A stretch of DNA of 64,000 bases from Chloroflexota bacterium (GTDB lineage Bacteria; Chloroflexota; Limnocylindria; QHBO01), in NCBI GenBank assembly GCA_025699005.1, contig JAILWI010000004.1, positions 1 through 64,000 on the forward strand, read 5' to 3'. The position numbers and the translations under genes are program-made. Shown here piece after piece: positions 28,830-39,784 of the stretch (positions are counted from its first letter, which is position 1; each line of letters begins with the position of its first letter). Below the pieces are notes generated by a model. That model was given only the letters and a program-made list of their open reading frames with translations. It was not told the origin of the DNA and did no database searches.

Positions 28830-29406
28830 GATCAGCCACGTCCGGATCGAGGTCCCGGAGCAGGGACCGCTGAACCGGATCCTCCGCGAGGGCGGGGCCC
28901 AGCAGTTCCCGCAGTGGCTCTACGCCGAGCCCGGCGACGACGCGAGGATTCGATGGTGGGGCGTACGGGCCGCGCCGACCCAGATGCTGGACGTGCCGGA
29001 TTCCGCGGATGCGCGCTTCGGCCTCTTTCCGCGGGCCGTCGACGACTGGGGCCAGCCGCCACGCGGCCTCGTCCTCGCCACGGTGGATGCCGGGCGCGCC
29101 GCCGCTGACCTCGAGCCGGCGCTCGACTCCGCCTGGACCGACGCGGGCGAGGACGAGCTTCTCGGCGCGCGCTGCCGTCGCATGACGCTCGAGCGCAGCG
29201 TCCTCGTCCTGGCCGAGCCGATGACCGAGGGCTACGCCGCTGCCTGCCTCGCCCGGTACGGCGAGGGACCGATCGCGATGGTGCTGGACGGCACGACCTC
29301 CGCCGGCCGCCAGGCGACGGTGAACCCGGTGACGGGCGGCCCGGCCACGTACGTCCGGATCGGGCCGGGCACGGCACCGACACTGATCTTTCTGCCGGCG
29401 CGATGA
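28822..29406 (+). CDS. Hypothetical protein downstream of gatA
   Basis: 194 residues from a GTG that overlaps the gatA stop by eight bases. The sequence opens with an alpha/beta segment ([26 protein letters not shown]) and has a long beta-rich C terminus ([26 protein letters not shown]). No family recognised. The tight overlaps on both sides (ATGA with the DUF1684 gene) put it in the gatCA transcript; a link to translation is not otherwise supported. Confidence 0.6.
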   Translation: MPEISHVRIEVPEQGPLNRILREGGAQQFPQWLYAEPGDDARIRWWGVRAAPTQMLDVPDSADARFGLFPRAVDDWGQPPRGLVLATVDAGRAAADLEPALDSAWTDAGEDELLGARCRRMTLERSVLVLAEPMTEGYAAACLARYGEGPIAMVLDGTTSAGRQATVNPVTGGPATYVRIGPGTAPTLIFLPAR

Positions 29407-30236
29407 GCGACGCCCGGGCTGCCGGGGAGGTCGAGTCCCACCGGCGGACCGTCGAGGCCTGGCGGGACGCGCGCTACGCGGCCCTGCGCCGCGAGATCGG
29501 CTGGCTGACCCTCGCCGGCCTCGGCTGGCTGCGGCAGGGGAGCAACGCCCTGGGCTCGGATCCGGCATGCGACGTGGTGCTGCCATCCGGCCCGGCGTCG
29601 GCCGGACGCGTGGAGGTGACCCGGGACGGGGTCTTCGCGACGGGCGAATTCCTCCATGACGGACTCCCGGTGAGCGGCCTGAGGCTCGTGAGCGACCGAG
29701 CCGGCGAGCCGACGATGCTCGAGCTCGGCTCGCTGCGCATGTGCCTCATCGAGCGCGGCGGGCAGGCGGCGATCCGGACCTGGGACGTGGAGGCGCCGGC
29801 GCGGAGCACGTTCGTCGGGATCGACCATTGGCCCGTGGATCATCGATGGCGGCTCGTCGGCCGGGTGGAGCCGACGCCGGGCCGGCGTCTGGCGGTCCCC
29901 GACGTGCTCGGGATCGACGAGGAGCAGGAAGCGCCCGCCGACGTCGTGTTCGAGCTCGACGGACGCACGCATCGGCTCCAGGGTCTGCGCGGCGGTGACC
30001 GCGGCGAGCTGTGGCTCGTGTTCGGCGACGCGACGAACGGCACGGAGACGTACGGCGGCGGGCGATTCCTCTACACGTCGGCCCTGGACGACGACGGCAC
30101 GGTGATCGTCGACTTCAACCGCGCCTACAACCCGCCGTGCGTGTTCAGCCCGTTCGCGACCTGCCCGCTGCCCTGGCCGGCGAACCGGCTGCCGGCACGG
30201 ATCACGGCGGGCGAGAAGTCGTTCCACCTCGGCTGA
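29403..30236 (+). CDS. DUF1684 family protein
   Basis: 277 residues. EIGWLTLAGLGWLRQGSNALGSDPACDVVLP near the N terminus and GGGRFLYTSALDDDGTVIVDFNRAYNPPCVFSPFATCPLPWPANRLP at the C terminus are the two signatures of DUF1684, a widespread family of unknown function with a FHA-like first half. The conserved Cys-Pro-Leu-Pro motif is intact. Last gene of the gatCA-led run. Confidence 0.9.
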   Translation: MSDARAAGEVESHRRTVEAWRDARYAALRREIGWLTLAGLGWLRQGSNALGSDPACDVVLPSGPASAGRVEVTRDGVFATGEFLHDGLPVSGLRLVSDRAGEPTMLELGSLRMCLIERGGQAAIRTWDVEAPARSTFVGIDHWPVDHRWRLVGRVEPTPGRRLAVPDVLGIDEEQEAPADVVFELDGRTHRLQGLRGGDRGELWLVFGDATNGTETYGGGRFLYTSALDDDGTVIVDFNRAYNPPCVFSPFATCPLPWPANRLPARITAGEKSFHLG

Positions 30237-30276
30237 TGCGCCACCTCGGCCGGGGCAGCGGCTCGCGATGTCCCGC

Positions 30277-30282
30277 TACACT
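30277..30282 (+). promoter_or_regulatory. -10 element TACACT before aminotransferase gene
   Basis: TACACT nine bases before the ATG at 30292; no ribosome binding site. Confidence 0.5.
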
Positions 30283-30291
30283 GGCGGCCAG

Positions 30292-31491
30292 ATGAGCACG
30301 CCACCCGTGACACGCCGGCCCACGGCGGACTTCCTCAACGACACCGTTCGTGCGATCCCGCCCTCGGGCATCCGTCGCTTCTTCGACATGCTGGCGGAGA
30401 TGAACGACGTCATCAGCCTGACGATCGGCGAACCGGACTTCACGACCCCCGAGCCGATCACGCGGGCCGCGATCGCGAGCCTCGAGGCGGGAGAGACGCA
30501 CTACACGGCGAACGGCGGAATGATCGAGCTGCGCGAGCTCATCGCGGCAAACCTCCGCGACCGCTACGGCGTGACCTACGACGCGCGGACCGAGCTCGTC
30601 ATCACGGTCGGAGCGTCGGAGGGGGTCGACGCCTCGCTGCGGGCGACGATCAACCCCGGAGACGAGGTCATCTACCACGAGCCGTGCTTTGTGGCCTATG
30701 CGCCGTGCATCGAGCTGGCCGGCGGCCGCGCCGTCGCGGTGAGCACGACCGACGCCACCGACTTCCGCGTCACGGCCGACATGATCCGCGCCGCGATCAC
30801 GCCGCGCACGAAGGCGATCTTCCTCGGGTACCCGAACAACCCGACCGGGGCAGCGCTCGACCGCGAGGAGCTCGCCGCGATCGCGGCCGTCGCCGATGAG
30901 CACGACCTCCTCGTCTTCAGCGACGAGATCTACGACAGGCTCGTCTATGGCGACCACGAGCACACCGCGTTCAGTGCCCTGCCCGGGATGCGGGAGCGGA
31001 CGATCCTGCTCGGCGGCTTCAGCAAGAGCTACGCGATGACCGGCTGGCGCATCGGCTACGTGGCCGCACCGGTGGAGCTCATGAACGGGATCGCCAAGAT
31101 CCACCAGTACGGGATCATGTGCGCCCCCACCGCCGCTCAGTTCGCCGGGATCGAGGCGCTGCGCAACGGCGAGCCGCACGTCCAGGAGATGCGGGCGGAG
31201 TACGACCGCCGGCGGCGCTACATGACCGATCGCTTCAACGAGATCGGCCTGCGCTGCTTCGAGCCGATGGGCGCGTTCTACTGCTTCCCGCAGGTGTCCC
31301 AGGCGACCGGCATGGACGAGACGACGTTCGCCGAGAAGCTCCTGGAGGAGGAGCGGGTGGGCGTCGTGCCGGGGACGGCGTTCGGGCCGTCCGGGGCCGG
31401 GCACGTCCGGGTCTGCTACGCCACCGCCTACGAGCAGATCGTGGAGGCCATGGATCGGATCGAGCGGTTCGTCGGTCGCCACCGCGCCTGA
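30292..31491 (+). CDS. Class I/II PLP-dependent aminotransferase
   Basis: 399 residues. Fold-type I features: ISLTIGEPDFTTPEPI at the N terminus, LVITVGASEGVDASLRA (PLP phosphate loop), YPNNPTGAAL, and the Schiff-base Lys in GGFSKSYAMTGWRIGY. It resembles the aspartate/aromatic aminotransferases of archaea and Gram-positives; the exact amino acid cannot be assigned. The nearby gatCA genes point only to general amino-acid metabolism. A methyltransferase gene follows after 10 bases. Confidence 0.9.
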   Translation: MSTPPVTRRPTADFLNDTVRAIPPSGIRRFFDMLAEMNDVISLTIGEPDFTTPEPITRAAIASLEAGETHYTANGGMIELRELIAANLRDRYGVTYDARTELVITVGASEGVDASLRATINPGDEVIYHEPCFVAYAPCIELAGGRAVAVSTTDATDFRVTADMIRAAITPRTKAIFLGYPNNPTGAALDREELAAIAAVADEHDLLVFSDEIYDRLVYGDHEHTAFSALPGMRERTILLGGFSKSYAMTGWRIGYVAAPVELMNGIAKIHQYGIMCAPTAAQFAGIEALRNGEPHVQEMRAEYDRRRRYMTDRFNEIGLRCFEPMGAFYCFPQVSQATGMDETTFAEKLLEEERVGVVPGTAFGPSGAGHVRVCYATAYEQIVEAMDRIERFVGRHRA

Positions 31492-31501
31492 TCCGCGCCC
31501 G

Positions 31502-32272
31502 ATGGAGAAGACGGCGGCCCAGCGCTTCAGCGAGACCGCCGATGGCTACGCCCGGACGATGGCGCCGTCCCTGCGCCGCATGGCCGATGAGGTGGTGCGT
31601 CGAGCCGAGCTGGGCCCGGGTGACCGGGTGCTCGACCTCGGTACCGGTACCGGAACCGCGGCGGCGATGGCGCGCGGCGATGGACGGATGGTCGTCGGCG
31701 TCGATGCGGCGCCCGGCATGCTGGCGATCGCCCGACGGGAGGTGGACGGCGTCGAGTTCGTCGAGTCGGACTTCGCGGCGCTGCCGTTCGATGCAGGTGC
31801 CTTCGACGTCGTGATCGCCGTGCACGCACTGCTCTTCGCCGCGGACCAGCGCGCCACGCTCGCCGAATGGGTCCGCGTGACGCGACCCGGGGGCCGGCTG
31901 AGCCTGTCCGTGCCGGGACCCGCCGAGGTTTCGCCGACCGCGCTGTATGGCGAGATCTACGAGCGGTACGGGATCGACACGACGGCCCGGTATCCGACGT
32001 CAGACGCGCTGGCGAGCGTGGCCCGGGGCGCCGGCTGGATCGAGGTCGAGGTGAGCGCGGACCCGACGACCGGCATCCTCCTCGAGACCGAGGCCGAGTA
32101 CCGCACCTGGCGCGACATCGGCTCGCGCGGAGCCGCAACCGCAGACTTCGCCCCCGAGCAGAACGCGGCGCTCACCGAGGAAATGCTCGCCGTGACGCCG
32201 CGCACGGACGATGGCGGCTTCCGAATTCCCTTCGGGACGCTCTACCTCGCCGCGCGCGCACCGGACGGCTGA
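31502..32272 (+). CDS. Class I SAM-dependent methyltransferase (UbiE-like)
   Basis: 256 residues. Motif I VLDLGTGTGTAAAMARG, motif II VVGVDAAPGMLAIARR, then FVESDFAALPFDAGAFDVVIAVHALLF, and post-motif III WVRVTRPGGRLSLSVPGP. The layout is that of small-molecule methyltransferases; no target can be named. It converges on the minus-strand gene at 32289. Confidence 0.85.
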   Translation: MEKTAAQRFSETADGYARTMAPSLRRMADEVVRRAELGPGDRVLDLGTGTGTAAAMARGDGRMVVGVDAAPGMLAIARREVDGVEFVESDFAALPFDAGAFDVVIAVHALLFAADQRATLAEWVRVTRPGGRLSLSVPGPAEVSPTALYGEIYERYGIDTTARYPTSDALASVARGAGWIEVEVSADPTTGILLETEAEYRTWRDIGSRGAATADFAPEQNAALTEEMLAVTPRTDDGGFRIPFGTLYLAARAPDG

Positions 32273-32288
32273 GGAATCCGGGCGCTGG

Positions 32289-32705
32289 TCAGGCGCTGTA
32301 CTTGAGACAGGCGCGAGCGAAGTCGAGAAGCCCCTTGAGGGTCTCGCCGCCGTCGCGGCTGTTCGCGACAAGCTCGATCTTCGGCTCCTCGGCCACGAGT
32401 CGCCAGATGGCCTGGTCGCCGCCACCGACCTCGTCGATCTGAGCGTCGGTCTGGAGGCGCAGGCCGCGCAGCGATCCCCAGCGCACGGCCTGGCCGCGAA
32501 GGATCCAGTCGCCGCTCGGGTCCGCCGAGCCCGGCGTGTACGTGAAGTCGAGCAGGCCGATGTCGGTTGCCACGAGCACCCGCATGCGACCGTTGTCCTC
32601 GTTGACGTTGACGTAGGCGGCGTACTCGTCCGCTCTCAGGTCACCGAGCTGGCGCTGGATCAGGCCACGCGCCTTGCCGAGGTTGTCCCACTCGCCGATC
32701 TTCAT
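32289..32705 (-). CDS. Hypothetical 138-residue protein
   Basis: Begins MKIGEWDNLGKARGLIQRQL and is rich in beta strands in the middle (RMRVLVATDIGLLDFTYT, WGSLRGLRLQTDAQI), suggesting a PH-like or similar small barrel; the C terminus is a helix with a single Cys. No family recognised. It is divergent from nothing close and has a leaderless-type -10 box. Confidence 0.55.
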   Translation of the reverse strand: MKIGEWDNLGKARGLIQRQLGDLRADEYAAYVNVNEDNGRMRVLVATDIGLLDFTYTPGSADPSGDWILRGQAVRWGSLRGLRLQTDAQIDEVGGGDQAIWRLVAEEPKIELVANSRDGGETLKGLLDFARACLKYSA

Positions 32706-32713
32706 CGCGGCGC

Positions 32714-32719
32714 AGCCTA
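32714..32719 (-). promoter_or_regulatory. -10 element TAGGCT (minus strand)
   Basis: Reads TAGGCT on the minus strand, eight bases before the ATG at 32705. The same hexamer precedes the lipoprotein gene at 57144. Confidence 0.5.
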
Positions 32720-32733
32720 GCAGGTGGTGCGCA

Positions 32734-35700
32734 TCAGGCGCCCGGCGCGGCGACGGCGGTGAGCCGGCGGCGCGGAAGGGGCAGTCGCCCGACGGACACG
32801 AGCGCGTCGGCCGCCTCGGCCGGGACCGGTCGCGAGAAGTGGTAGCCCTGGCCACGGACGCAGCCCCGAGCGCGCAGGGCGACGAGCTGAGCCTGCGTCT
32901 CGATGCCCTCCGCCACGACGTCGAGGCCCATGTTCGCCGCCATCTCGAGGATCGACTGCACCACCGCCCCCTCCGGCTCGCCGGTGACGCGCGAGACGAA
33001 GCTGCGGTCGATCTTCACGATGTGGAACGGCAGGTGCCGCAGGCGCCCCAGCGACGAGTAGCCGGTCCCGAAGTCGTCGAGCGCCAGCCGCACTCCGAGC
33101 TTCCGGAGCTGCCGAAGCTCGCGGACCGCGGCAAGGTTGTCGTCGATGAGCGCGCTCTCGGTGATCTCGATGACGAGCGCGGAGGGATCGAGGCCGCTCT
33201 CGCGCAACGCGGCTCGCACGTCCCGCACGACCGTCCCCTGGTCGAGCTGCGATGCCGAGACGTTGACCGCGACATGGAGCGATGCACCGCTCGGCGACGT
33301 CCACTCCATCGCGCGTCTCGTCGCTTCGCGCAGGACGAACCGGCCGATGGGCGCGATGAGCCCGGTCTCCTCCGCGAGCGAGATGACCTCCTTCACCGGG
33401 ACGAACTGGCCATCGGGATCGCGCCATCGGAGGAGCGCCTCGAACCCGATGATGTCGCCCTGGCGCAGGTCGACGATCGGCTGGTAGAAGACTTCGAGCT
33501 GCTCCTCGGCGATCGCCCGCGCCAGGCTTGCCTTGAGCTCGAGCCGGCGCAGTGCCTGCTCGTGCATCCGCTCCTCGAACAGCTCGTAGCGGGCCTTGCC
33601 GCGCTGCTTCGCGACGTACATCGCGAGGTCGGCGTTCCGGAGGAGCTCCTCCGGGCCGGCCTCCTCCGTGCCATCGAGAGCGATCCCGATGCTCACGTGC
33701 ACCTGGACCTCTTTGCGCATGATGCTGAACGGCTGCTCGAAGGCTGCCATGAGACGCGCCGCGACCGCCTGAGGGGCCTCGCTGACGATGTCCTCCAGCA
33801 GGATCGCGAACTCGTCGCCGCCCAGGCGGGCGGCGGTGTCGCCCGGCCGCAGAAGGCGCTCGAGCCGGCGGCCGACGGCCACCAGGAGCGCATCGCCCGC
33901 GCTGTGCCCGAGGCTGTCGTTGATCGTCTTGAAATCGTCCAGGTCCAGGAACAGGACCGCGACGGAGGGCTCGAGCTGCCGCGACGAGCGGTCCAGGGCA
34001 TGCTGGACGCGATCGGCGAACAGCGCGCGGTTCGCAAGGCCGGTCAGCGAGTCGTGGAGGGCCTGGTGGCGCAGCTGGCCCTCGAGCTCCTTGCGGACGG
34101 TGATGTCGTCGATCAGGGCGTTGAAGCGCAGGTCGTCACCGGTCTGCACCGGCCAGATCGTGATCTCGATCGGGAAGCGGTGGCCGTCGCGGTGGAGCGC
34201 CTCGAGCTCCATGCGGCGTGACATGATCCGGCTCTCGCCGCCGGCGACGTACCGCCGCAGCCCCGCGGAGTGCGCCTCATGGTGCTCGGGCGGGACCACG
34301 AGGTTCGTGAGCATGGCGCCGATGGCCTCCTCCCGGGGCCACCCGAACGTCTCCTCCGCATGCCGGTTCCACTCGACGACGCGACCATTGCGGTCGATGG
34401 CAACGAAGGCGTAGCTGGCCGTCTCGATGATCATGCGCTGCTGCTCCTCGCTCGCACGCAGCGCCTCCTCGGCCGCCTTGGCTGCGGTGATGTCGATCAT
34501 CAGGCCCTGGAGCAGCGGGACGCCCTCGTCGGACTCGGTCACCGCGACGTCGTCGAGGATCCACACGACGCGGCCGTCGCGCCGGACCATGCGGTACTCG
34601 AACCTCGTCATCTCTCCGGGTTCGATCGCTGCCGCATCGGCGCTCACGACGCGCTCACGGTCGTCGGGGTGGATGCTGGCCGCCCACAGGGTCGGATCGG
34701 CGATCCACTCGTCCGGGGAATAGCCCAGCATCGTCTCGAGCTGCGGACTGACGAAATGCCAGCGGCCGGTCGGGCCGGGCTCCGCGATGTACACGACACC
34801 TGGCTGCCGTTCCACCAGGGATCGGTACTTGACCTGGGCGTTCGACAGGTCGGTCGCGAGCTGCTGCTCGCGACGGACGGCGGCCTCGCGATCGCGGAGG
34901 AGGACGCTCTGACGAAGGGCGACGGTGAGGAGCACCAGGCCCATGGCGAGCACGTTCACGATGCCCATCGGGCTCGGGAGCGGCCGCAGGAAGTGGATCG
35001 CCATGAGCACCGGCGTGAGTCCCACGGCAAGAATTGGCATCCCGGACCGCAGCCGCGCCGCGAGCCGGCCGTAGCCGGGATCGGAGTCGACCGCATCGGT
35101 CCACGTCGCCACGCCGTAGCCGACGATCAGGACGCCGGCGGACAGGAGCGTGGTCACGAGCAGACCGTCGTGCGCGCGGTCGACGCCGGGCTGAACGAGG
35201 CGCACGATGAATCCCGACCCCAGGAGCACGAGGCCGCCCAGGACGGCGTAGGGTCCGCGTGCCGCGCGTTCGGCGCGGACCGCGACGTCGAGGAGAAGCG
35301 TCGCCAGCGTCGTGGCGATGAAGAAGACCGCGTAGGCGAGGTCGAGCGCGTCCTGGTCCGACTGCGAGGCCGTCACTCCGAAGACGGTGACCATGAGGGC
35401 AGCCGTCGCGAAGAAGACGACCGCGCCGTCGAGGTAGACCGCCAGCTCGTCGGTCCACGCCACCTTCCGATGCAGGGTTGCCACATAGGCCACGGATGCG
35501 CAGACGAGCACGCCGAGGAACGGCAGGTCCGCGAGCGATGGCACCGCCGTCATGCCATCGGCCGCCTCGATGTTGCGCACGAGCTCGCCGGTCAGCCACA
35601 GGCCGAGCGCCAGCGTGACCCAGAAGCGCACGCGGCGAATGCGATCCAGCGCGCCGCGGACCGACAGGAGGCCGGCGACGAACGCCAGCCCTGCGGCGAT

Positions 35701-35874
35701 CGTGAGCCCGGCGCGTGCGATGGCCCCGCTCGCATCGTCCGGCGACACCGCGCCGAGCGCCGTGAACAGCGCGACGACGAGGACGCCGCCCGTGAGCACG
35801 GCGCGTGCGTCGTGGCTGAGCTTGGCGGCGCCCGCCTGCGTTGCGGTCGGTATCGGGGTCGTCAGGCCCCCCAT
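32734..35874 (-). CDS. Membrane-bound PAS-PAS-GGDEF-EAL c-di-GMP enzyme
   Basis: 1,046 residues from the ATG at 35874. About ten transmembrane helices fill residues 20-320 and are followed by a coiled stretch. PAS 1 (about 350-470, [18 protein letters not shown]) and PAS 2 (about 480-600, [23 protein letters not shown]) precede GGDEF. The diguanylate cyclase motif is intact ([11 protein letters not shown], about residue 686) with a preceding allosteric I-site RPGD five residues upstream. The EAL domain is also intact ([22 protein letters not shown]). So both synthesis and breakdown are possible, with the membrane domain as input. It shares its membrane architecture with the protein at 61842. 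It lies between two gat loci on the opposite strand, and its start is about 100 bases from the gatB start. Confidence 0.93.
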   Translation of the reverse strand: MGGLTTPIPTATQAGAAKLSHDARAVLTGGVLVVALFTALGAVSPDDASGAIARAGLTIAAGLAFVAGLLSVRGALDRIRRVRFWVTLALGLWLTGELVRNIEAADGMTAVPSLADLPFLGVLVCASVAYVATLHRKVAWTDELAVYLDGAVVFFATAALMVTVFGVTASQSDQDALDLAYAVFFIATTLATLLLDVAVRAERAARGPYAVLGGLVLLGSGFIVRLVQPGVDRAHDGLLVTTLLSAGVLIVGYGVATWTDAVDSDPGYGRLAARLRSGMPILAVGLTPVLMAIHFLRPLPSPMGIVNVLAMGLVLLTVALRQSVLLRDREAAVRREQQLATDLSNAQVKYRSLVERQPGVVYIAEPGPTGRWHFVSPQLETMLGYSPDEWIADPTLWAASIHPDDRERVVSADAAAIEPGEMTRFEYRMVRRDGRVVWILDDVAVTESDEGVPLLQGLMIDITAAKAAEEALRASEEQQRMIIETASYAFVAIDRNGRVVEWNRHAEETFGWPREEAIGAMLTNLVVPPEHHEAHSAGLRRYVAGGESRIMSRRMELEALHRDGHRFPIEITIWPVQTGDDLRFNALIDDITVRKELEGQLRHQALHDSLTGLANRALFADRVQHALDRSSRQLEPSVAVLFLDLDDFKTINDSLGHSAGDALLVAVGRRLERLLRPGDTAARLGGDEFAILLEDIVSEAPQAVAARLMAAFEQPFSIMRKEVQVHVSIGIALDGTEEAGPEELLRNADLAMYVAKQRGKARYELFEERMHEQALRRLELKASLARAIAEEQLEVFYQPIVDLRQGDIIGFEALLRWRDPDGQFVPVKEVISLAEETGLIAPIGRFVLREATRRAMEWTSPSGASLHVAVNVSASQLDQGTVVRDVRAALRESGLDPSALVIEITESALIDDNLAAVRELRQLRKLGVRLALDDFGTGYSSLGRLRHLPFHIVKIDRSFVSRVTGEPEGAVVQSILEMAANMGLDVVAEGIETQAQLVALRARGCVRGQGYHFSRPVPAEAADALVSVGRLPLPRRRLTAVAAPGA

Positions 35875-35958
35875 CGGCGTCGCGTACCTCGCGGTGCTAT
35901 ACCCCGGGAGCCTACGAACCGCCGGCGGGGCGAGCCATGGCCCATATGGCCTACTGCG

Positions 35959-35964
35959 TACAAT
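35959..35964 (+). promoter_or_regulatory. -10 element TACAAT before gatB
   Basis: TACAAT followed by CGGGCGC and the gatB ATG. Seven-base gap, no ribosome binding site. Confidence 0.6.
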
Positions 35965-35971
35965 CGGGCGC

Positions 35972-37447
35972 ATGGCGATCAGCACGCGCACGCAGTTCGA
36001 GACCATCATCGGCATCGAGGTCCACGCTCAGCTGCGGACCAGCTCGAAGATGTTCTGCCCGTGCCCGACGGCCCCTGCCGAGGGCCAAGCCGATGAGCCG
36101 AACACGCGAGTCTGCCCGGTGTGCATGGGGATGCCGGGCACGCTCCCGGTCATCAACCGACGCGCCGTCGAGCTCGTGATGCTCACCGGCCTGGCGCTGA
36201 ACTGCCGGGTCGAGATCGATGCGGTGCGCTTCGAGCGCAAGAACTACTTCTACCCCGACCTGCCGAAGGGCTACCAGATCAGCCAGTACGCCCTGCCGCT
36301 CACGAGCAACGGACGGCTCGTTGTGCCGGTGCCGGCGGAGGGCGGCGAGGTGACCGTCGGGATCACCCGTGCCCATCTCGAAGAGGACACAGCTCGGATG
36401 CAGCACGCCGGTCGCGGCTACAGCGTCGTCGACTTCAACCGTGCCGGGGTGCCGCTCATGGAGATCGTGACCGAGCCCGACATCCGCTCGCCGGCGCAGG
36501 CGCGAGCGTATGGCGAGACCCTCCGTGAGCTGCTGCGTGCCATCGGGGCATCGAACGCCGACATGGAGGCCGGAAGCATGCGGATCGAGGGCAACGTCAG
36601 CCTCCGGCCCGTCGGCTCGACGACCTTCGGCACGAAGGTCGAGGTCAAGAACCTCAACTCGTTCCGTTCCCTCGAGCGCGCGCTCGAGTACGAGGTGGCG
36701 CGCCATGCCGAGGCCCTCGAGCGCGGCGAACCGCTCGTGCAGGAGACGCGCGGATGGGACGAGGAGAACGGCCGAACGATCGTCCAGCGCTCGAAGGAGG
36801 AGGCGAACGACTATCGCTACTTCCCCGAGCCGGACCTGCCGCCGCTCCGTCCGTCCGAGGCCTGGGTCGCCGAGCTGCGGGCGCAGGTGCCCGAGCTGCC
36901 GGCGCAGCGGCGCCTGCGCTATGTGAACGAGCTGGGCCTGTCCGAGTACGACGCGGGCGTGCTCACCGCCGATGCCGCCCTCGCCGCCTACTTCGATGCC
37001 GTGGTCGAGGCCGGCATCGCGCCGAAGCCGGCGGCCAACTGGGTCACGGGAGAGTTCAGCCGCCTTCTCAACCAGCGCGCCGCCGATGGCCTGCGGGCGG
37101 ACGCGGTGGCGCTCGGACCGGGAGGCCTCGCTCGCCTCATCGGGGAGATCGATGCCGGCCGGGTCTCCGGCACGAACGCGAAGACGGTGCTGGCCACCGC
37201 ATTCGAGACGGGTGAGGATCCGGTCGCGATCGTCGAGCGCGAGGGCCTCGGCCAGGTGTCGGACGGGGACGCGATCGGCGCCGAGATCGAGGCGGTGCTC
37301 GCCGAGTTCCCATCCCAGGTGGCGGACTACCGCTCGGGAAAGCAGCAGCTCTTCGGCTTCCTCGTCGGCCAGGTCATGAAGCGAATGGCCGGCCGCGCCG
37401 ACGCCAGGCTCGTGAACCAGGAGCTGCGCCGTCGGCTGGACGCCTGA
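35972..37447 (+). CDS. gatB: Asp/Glu-tRNA amidotransferase subunit B
   Basis: 491 residues. [23 protein letters not shown], the Cys/zinc segment and [36 protein letters not shown] and [20 protein letters not shown] are family signatures; the YqeY-like tail is at the C terminus ([28 protein letters not shown]). It phosphorylates mischarged Glu/Asp-tRNA and receives ammonia from GatA. Unusually for many bacteria, it is not with gatCA but 7 kb away, under its own promoter. Confidence 0.97.
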   Translation: MAISTRTQFETIIGIEVHAQLRTSSKMFCPCPTAPAEGQADEPNTRVCPVCMGMPGTLPVINRRAVELVMLTGLALNCRVEIDAVRFERKNYFYPDLPKGYQISQYALPLTSNGRLVVPVPAEGGEVTVGITRAHLEEDTARMQHAGRGYSVVDFNRAGVPLMEIVTEPDIRSPAQARAYGETLRELLRAIGASNADMEAGSMRIEGNVSLRPVGSTTFGTKVEVKNLNSFRSLERALEYEVARHAEALERGEPLVQETRGWDEENGRTIVQRSKEEANDYRYFPEPDLPPLRPSEAWVAELRAQVPELPAQRRLRYVNELGLSEYDAGVLTADAALAAYFDAVVEAGIAPKPAANWVTGEFSRLLNQRAADGLRADAVALGPGGLARLIGEIDAGRVSGTNAKTVLATAFETGEDPVAIVEREGLGQVSDGDAIGAEIEAVLAEFPSQVADYRSGKQQLFGFLVGQVMKRMAGRADARLVNQELRRRLDA

Positions 37448-37451
37448 CGCC

Positions 37452-38249
37452 GTGCATGCGGGGAGGCAGGACGACGTCGGGTCGCTGCTGCAGTTCGCCC
37501 ATCAGTTGCTCGACGAGACCGACGCGATCGCGCTGAGCCACGTCGCGGGTGGCCTCACCGTGACAACGAAGCCCGACCGCACCCTCGTGACCCAGGCCGA
37601 CACGGAGATCGAGACGCGGATTCGCGACCGCGTCGCCGACCGCTACCCGACGCACACGGTGGCCGGCGAGGAATTCGGGATCGCCGCGGACGGCGGCGAC
37701 GGGCGCTGGATCATCGACCCGATCGACGCGACGCACAACGTCGTCCGCGGCATCGAGATCTTCGCGACGCTCATGGCATTCGAGCGTGACGGCGCGCTCG
37801 TCGTCGGCGTCGTCTCCGCGCCCGCGATGCATCGGCGCTGGTGGGCGGTCCGGGACGGGGGAGCGATGGTCCGCGCGGACGGCGTCGAGCGGCCGATCCA
37901 CGTGTCGGCGGTCGACGACCTGGGAAGCGCGCAGCTCGTCTTCTCGACCCTGCGCGGGCTCGAGGACGCCGGCCTCGGCGACGGCCTGCGACGGCTCACG
38001 GCCGGCGCATGGCGTGATCGGGGGTTCGGTGACTTCTGGGGCCACGTGCTCGTGGCCCAGGGCTCGGCCGAGTCGATGCTCGAGTACGGCGTCGCGCCGT
38101 GGGACATGGCTGCCCCGAGCATCATCGTCAGCGAGGCGGGGGGCCGGATGACCGATCTCGACGGCCGTGACTCGTGGTCGGGTCCCCAGGTCGTCACGTC
38201 GAACGGCGTGCTCCATGAACGGATCCTGGAGGTCCTCCGCGGGGGATGA
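37452..38249 (+). CDS. Inositol-monophosphatase family phosphatase
   Basis: 265 residues. Metal ligands: GEEFG (Glu), WIIDPIDATHNVVRG (the DPIDGTxN motif, here with Ala for Gly) and the C-terminal WDMAAPSIIVSEAGG. The closest functional analogues are IMPase and histidinol-phosphatase-type enzymes (HisN). The GTG start is four bases after the gatB stop and its stop overlaps the histidine kinase start (ATGA). Physiological substrate open. Confidence 0.85.
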   Translation: MHAGRQDDVGSLLQFAHQLLDETDAIALSHVAGGLTVTTKPDRTLVTQADTEIETRIRDRVADRYPTHTVAGEEFGIAADGGDGRWIIDPIDATHNVVRGIEIFATLMAFERDGALVVGVVSAPAMHRRWWAVRDGGAMVRADGVERPIHVSAVDDLGSAQLVFSTLRGLEDAGLGDGLRRLTAGAWRDRGFGDFWGHVLVAQGSAESMLEYGVAPWDMAAPSIIVSEAGGRMTDLDGRDSWSGPQVVTSNGVLHERILEVLRGG

Positions 38250-39784
38250 AGGAGACCGCCGCGGTTCGACCATCCCGAGCAGGCGACCTCGCCCTCGTGG
38301 CGCTCGCGCTGGGACTGGCGGTCGCCACCGCGCTCATCGTCACGCTGCCCGCCGTCGTGCCCGGGATCGTCAACGACCGGCTCGACATCGGCATCACCAT
38401 GGCCTCGCTGCTCGTGTCGGTCGCCGTGGCCGCCTTGAACGGCGCGCGCGGCCGCGTCGCGGGCGATGCGGGCGCCGTCCTGCGCGGCTCGGCCTTCTGG
38501 GTCCTCGCCGCGCTCAACCTGTTGATCTTTGCCGTCCAGATTCCCGGCGCCGAGGCGTCCTTCGGGGCATCGCTCGAGGCCCCCGGGCAGCTCCCCGTCA
38601 TCGCCACGATCGTCGCGAGAGGCGCCGCCGCGATCCTGCTCATCGGCGCCGGCATCGTCGCCCTGCGTGAGCCCAGTCCGTTGGCGCGGCCTGGCTGGGT
38701 GCTTGCGGCCCCCGCGATCCTCGTCGGGCTCGTCATCGCCGCCGCCGCCGCCGTCCAGGATCAGCTTCCCGCGGTCATCGATCCCGCGACCCTCGCCGAA
38801 CTGGCGCGGAACCCCACGGCAGCCCTGCGCCCCGGTGCCGCCCCCTGGCTCGTGACGATGCAGGCGACGCTGGGCGTCGGATTCCTCGTGGCCGCGCTCC
38901 TCGCACACCGGGCATGGCGCAGCAACGGACGCATCGGCCAGCTGCTCCTGTCTGCCGGCCTGCTGATCGCCGCCTTCAGCCAGGTGCACACGGCGATGCA
39001 CCCGGGCAGCTTCGTCTCGCTGGTCACGACGGGCGACCTGCTGCGGCTCGCGTTCTACATCGTGCTGCTCATCGGCTTCGTCATCGACAGCCGGGACGAC
39101 CTGCGCGCGCTGCGCCGCGCGAACGTCCAGCTCCAGCGCCTGAGCGAGGCCGAGCTTGCCGGAGCGGCCCTCGAGGAGCGCGCCAGGCTGGCGCGCGAGA
39201 TCCATGACGGGCTGGCGCAGGATCTCTGGTACGCGAAGCTCAAGCAGAGCCGGCTGGCGCAGACGGCCGACCTCGGTGGTGAGGCCCTGGCACTGAGCCA
39301 CGAGGTGGCGGACGCGATCGACTCCGCTCTGGCCGAGGCACGCAACGCGGTGGCCGCCATGCGCGAGGGCGTCGAGGCCGGGTCGCTGCTCGAGATGATC
39401 TCGCGCCACGTGGATGACTTCAGCGACCGGTTCGCGATCCGAGCCGAGATCACGCAGTCCGGGCGGCCGCCGGATGTCGGGCCGCGTGCACAGGCCGAGG
39501 TGCTCCGCATCGTGCAGGAGGCACTCACGAACGTCAGGAAGCACGCCGATGCGACCGTCGTCCGGGTCGACGTGGCGTCCGACGGCGAGCTGCGCCTGGT
39601 GATCGCCGACAATGGACGCGGGTTCCGCACCGAGTCGGCCCCGCCCGGCTTCGGCCTCGAGAGCATGCGCCAGCGCGCGGAGCTGATCGGGGCCAGGCTG
39701 ACGGTCACGTCGGAGCCACAGAATGGAACGCGCGTCGAGGTGCACGTTCCCCTGAGACAGCGGGAGGAGAAGGGCGATGGCTGA
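38246..39784 (+). CDS. NarL-type membrane sensor histidine kinase
   Basis: 512 residues. Seven to eight transmembrane helices (about 15-290) form the sensor. The HisKA_3 box [23 protein letters not shown] has the phosphorylated His near residue 319; the ATP-binding domain has N-box [13 protein letters not shown] and the G-box [24 protein letters not shown]. The response regulator gene overlaps by eight bases, so the two form a cognate pair. The stimulus is unknown. Confidence 0.93.
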   Translation: MKETAAVRPSRAGDLALVALALGLAVATALIVTLPAVVPGIVNDRLDIGITMASLLVSVAVAALNGARGRVAGDAGAVLRGSAFWVLAALNLLIFAVQIPGAEASFGASLEAPGQLPVIATIVARGAAAILLIGAGIVALREPSPLARPGWVLAAPAILVGLVIAAAAAVQDQLPAVIDPATLAELARNPTAALRPGAAPWLVTMQATLGVGFLVAALLAHRAWRSNGRIGQLLLSAGLLIAAFSQVHTAMHPGSFVSLVTTGDLLRLAFYIVLLIGFVIDSRDDLRALRRANVQLQRLSEAELAGAALEERARLAREIHDGLAQDLWYAKLKQSRLAQTADLGGEALALSHEVADAIDSALAEARNAVAAMREGVEAGSLLEMISRHVDDFSDRFAIRAEITQSGRPPDVGPRAQAEVLRIVQEALTNVRKHADATVVRVDVASDGELRLVIADNGRGFRTESAPPGFGLESMRQRAELIGARLTVTSEPQNGTRVEVHVPLRQREEKGDG

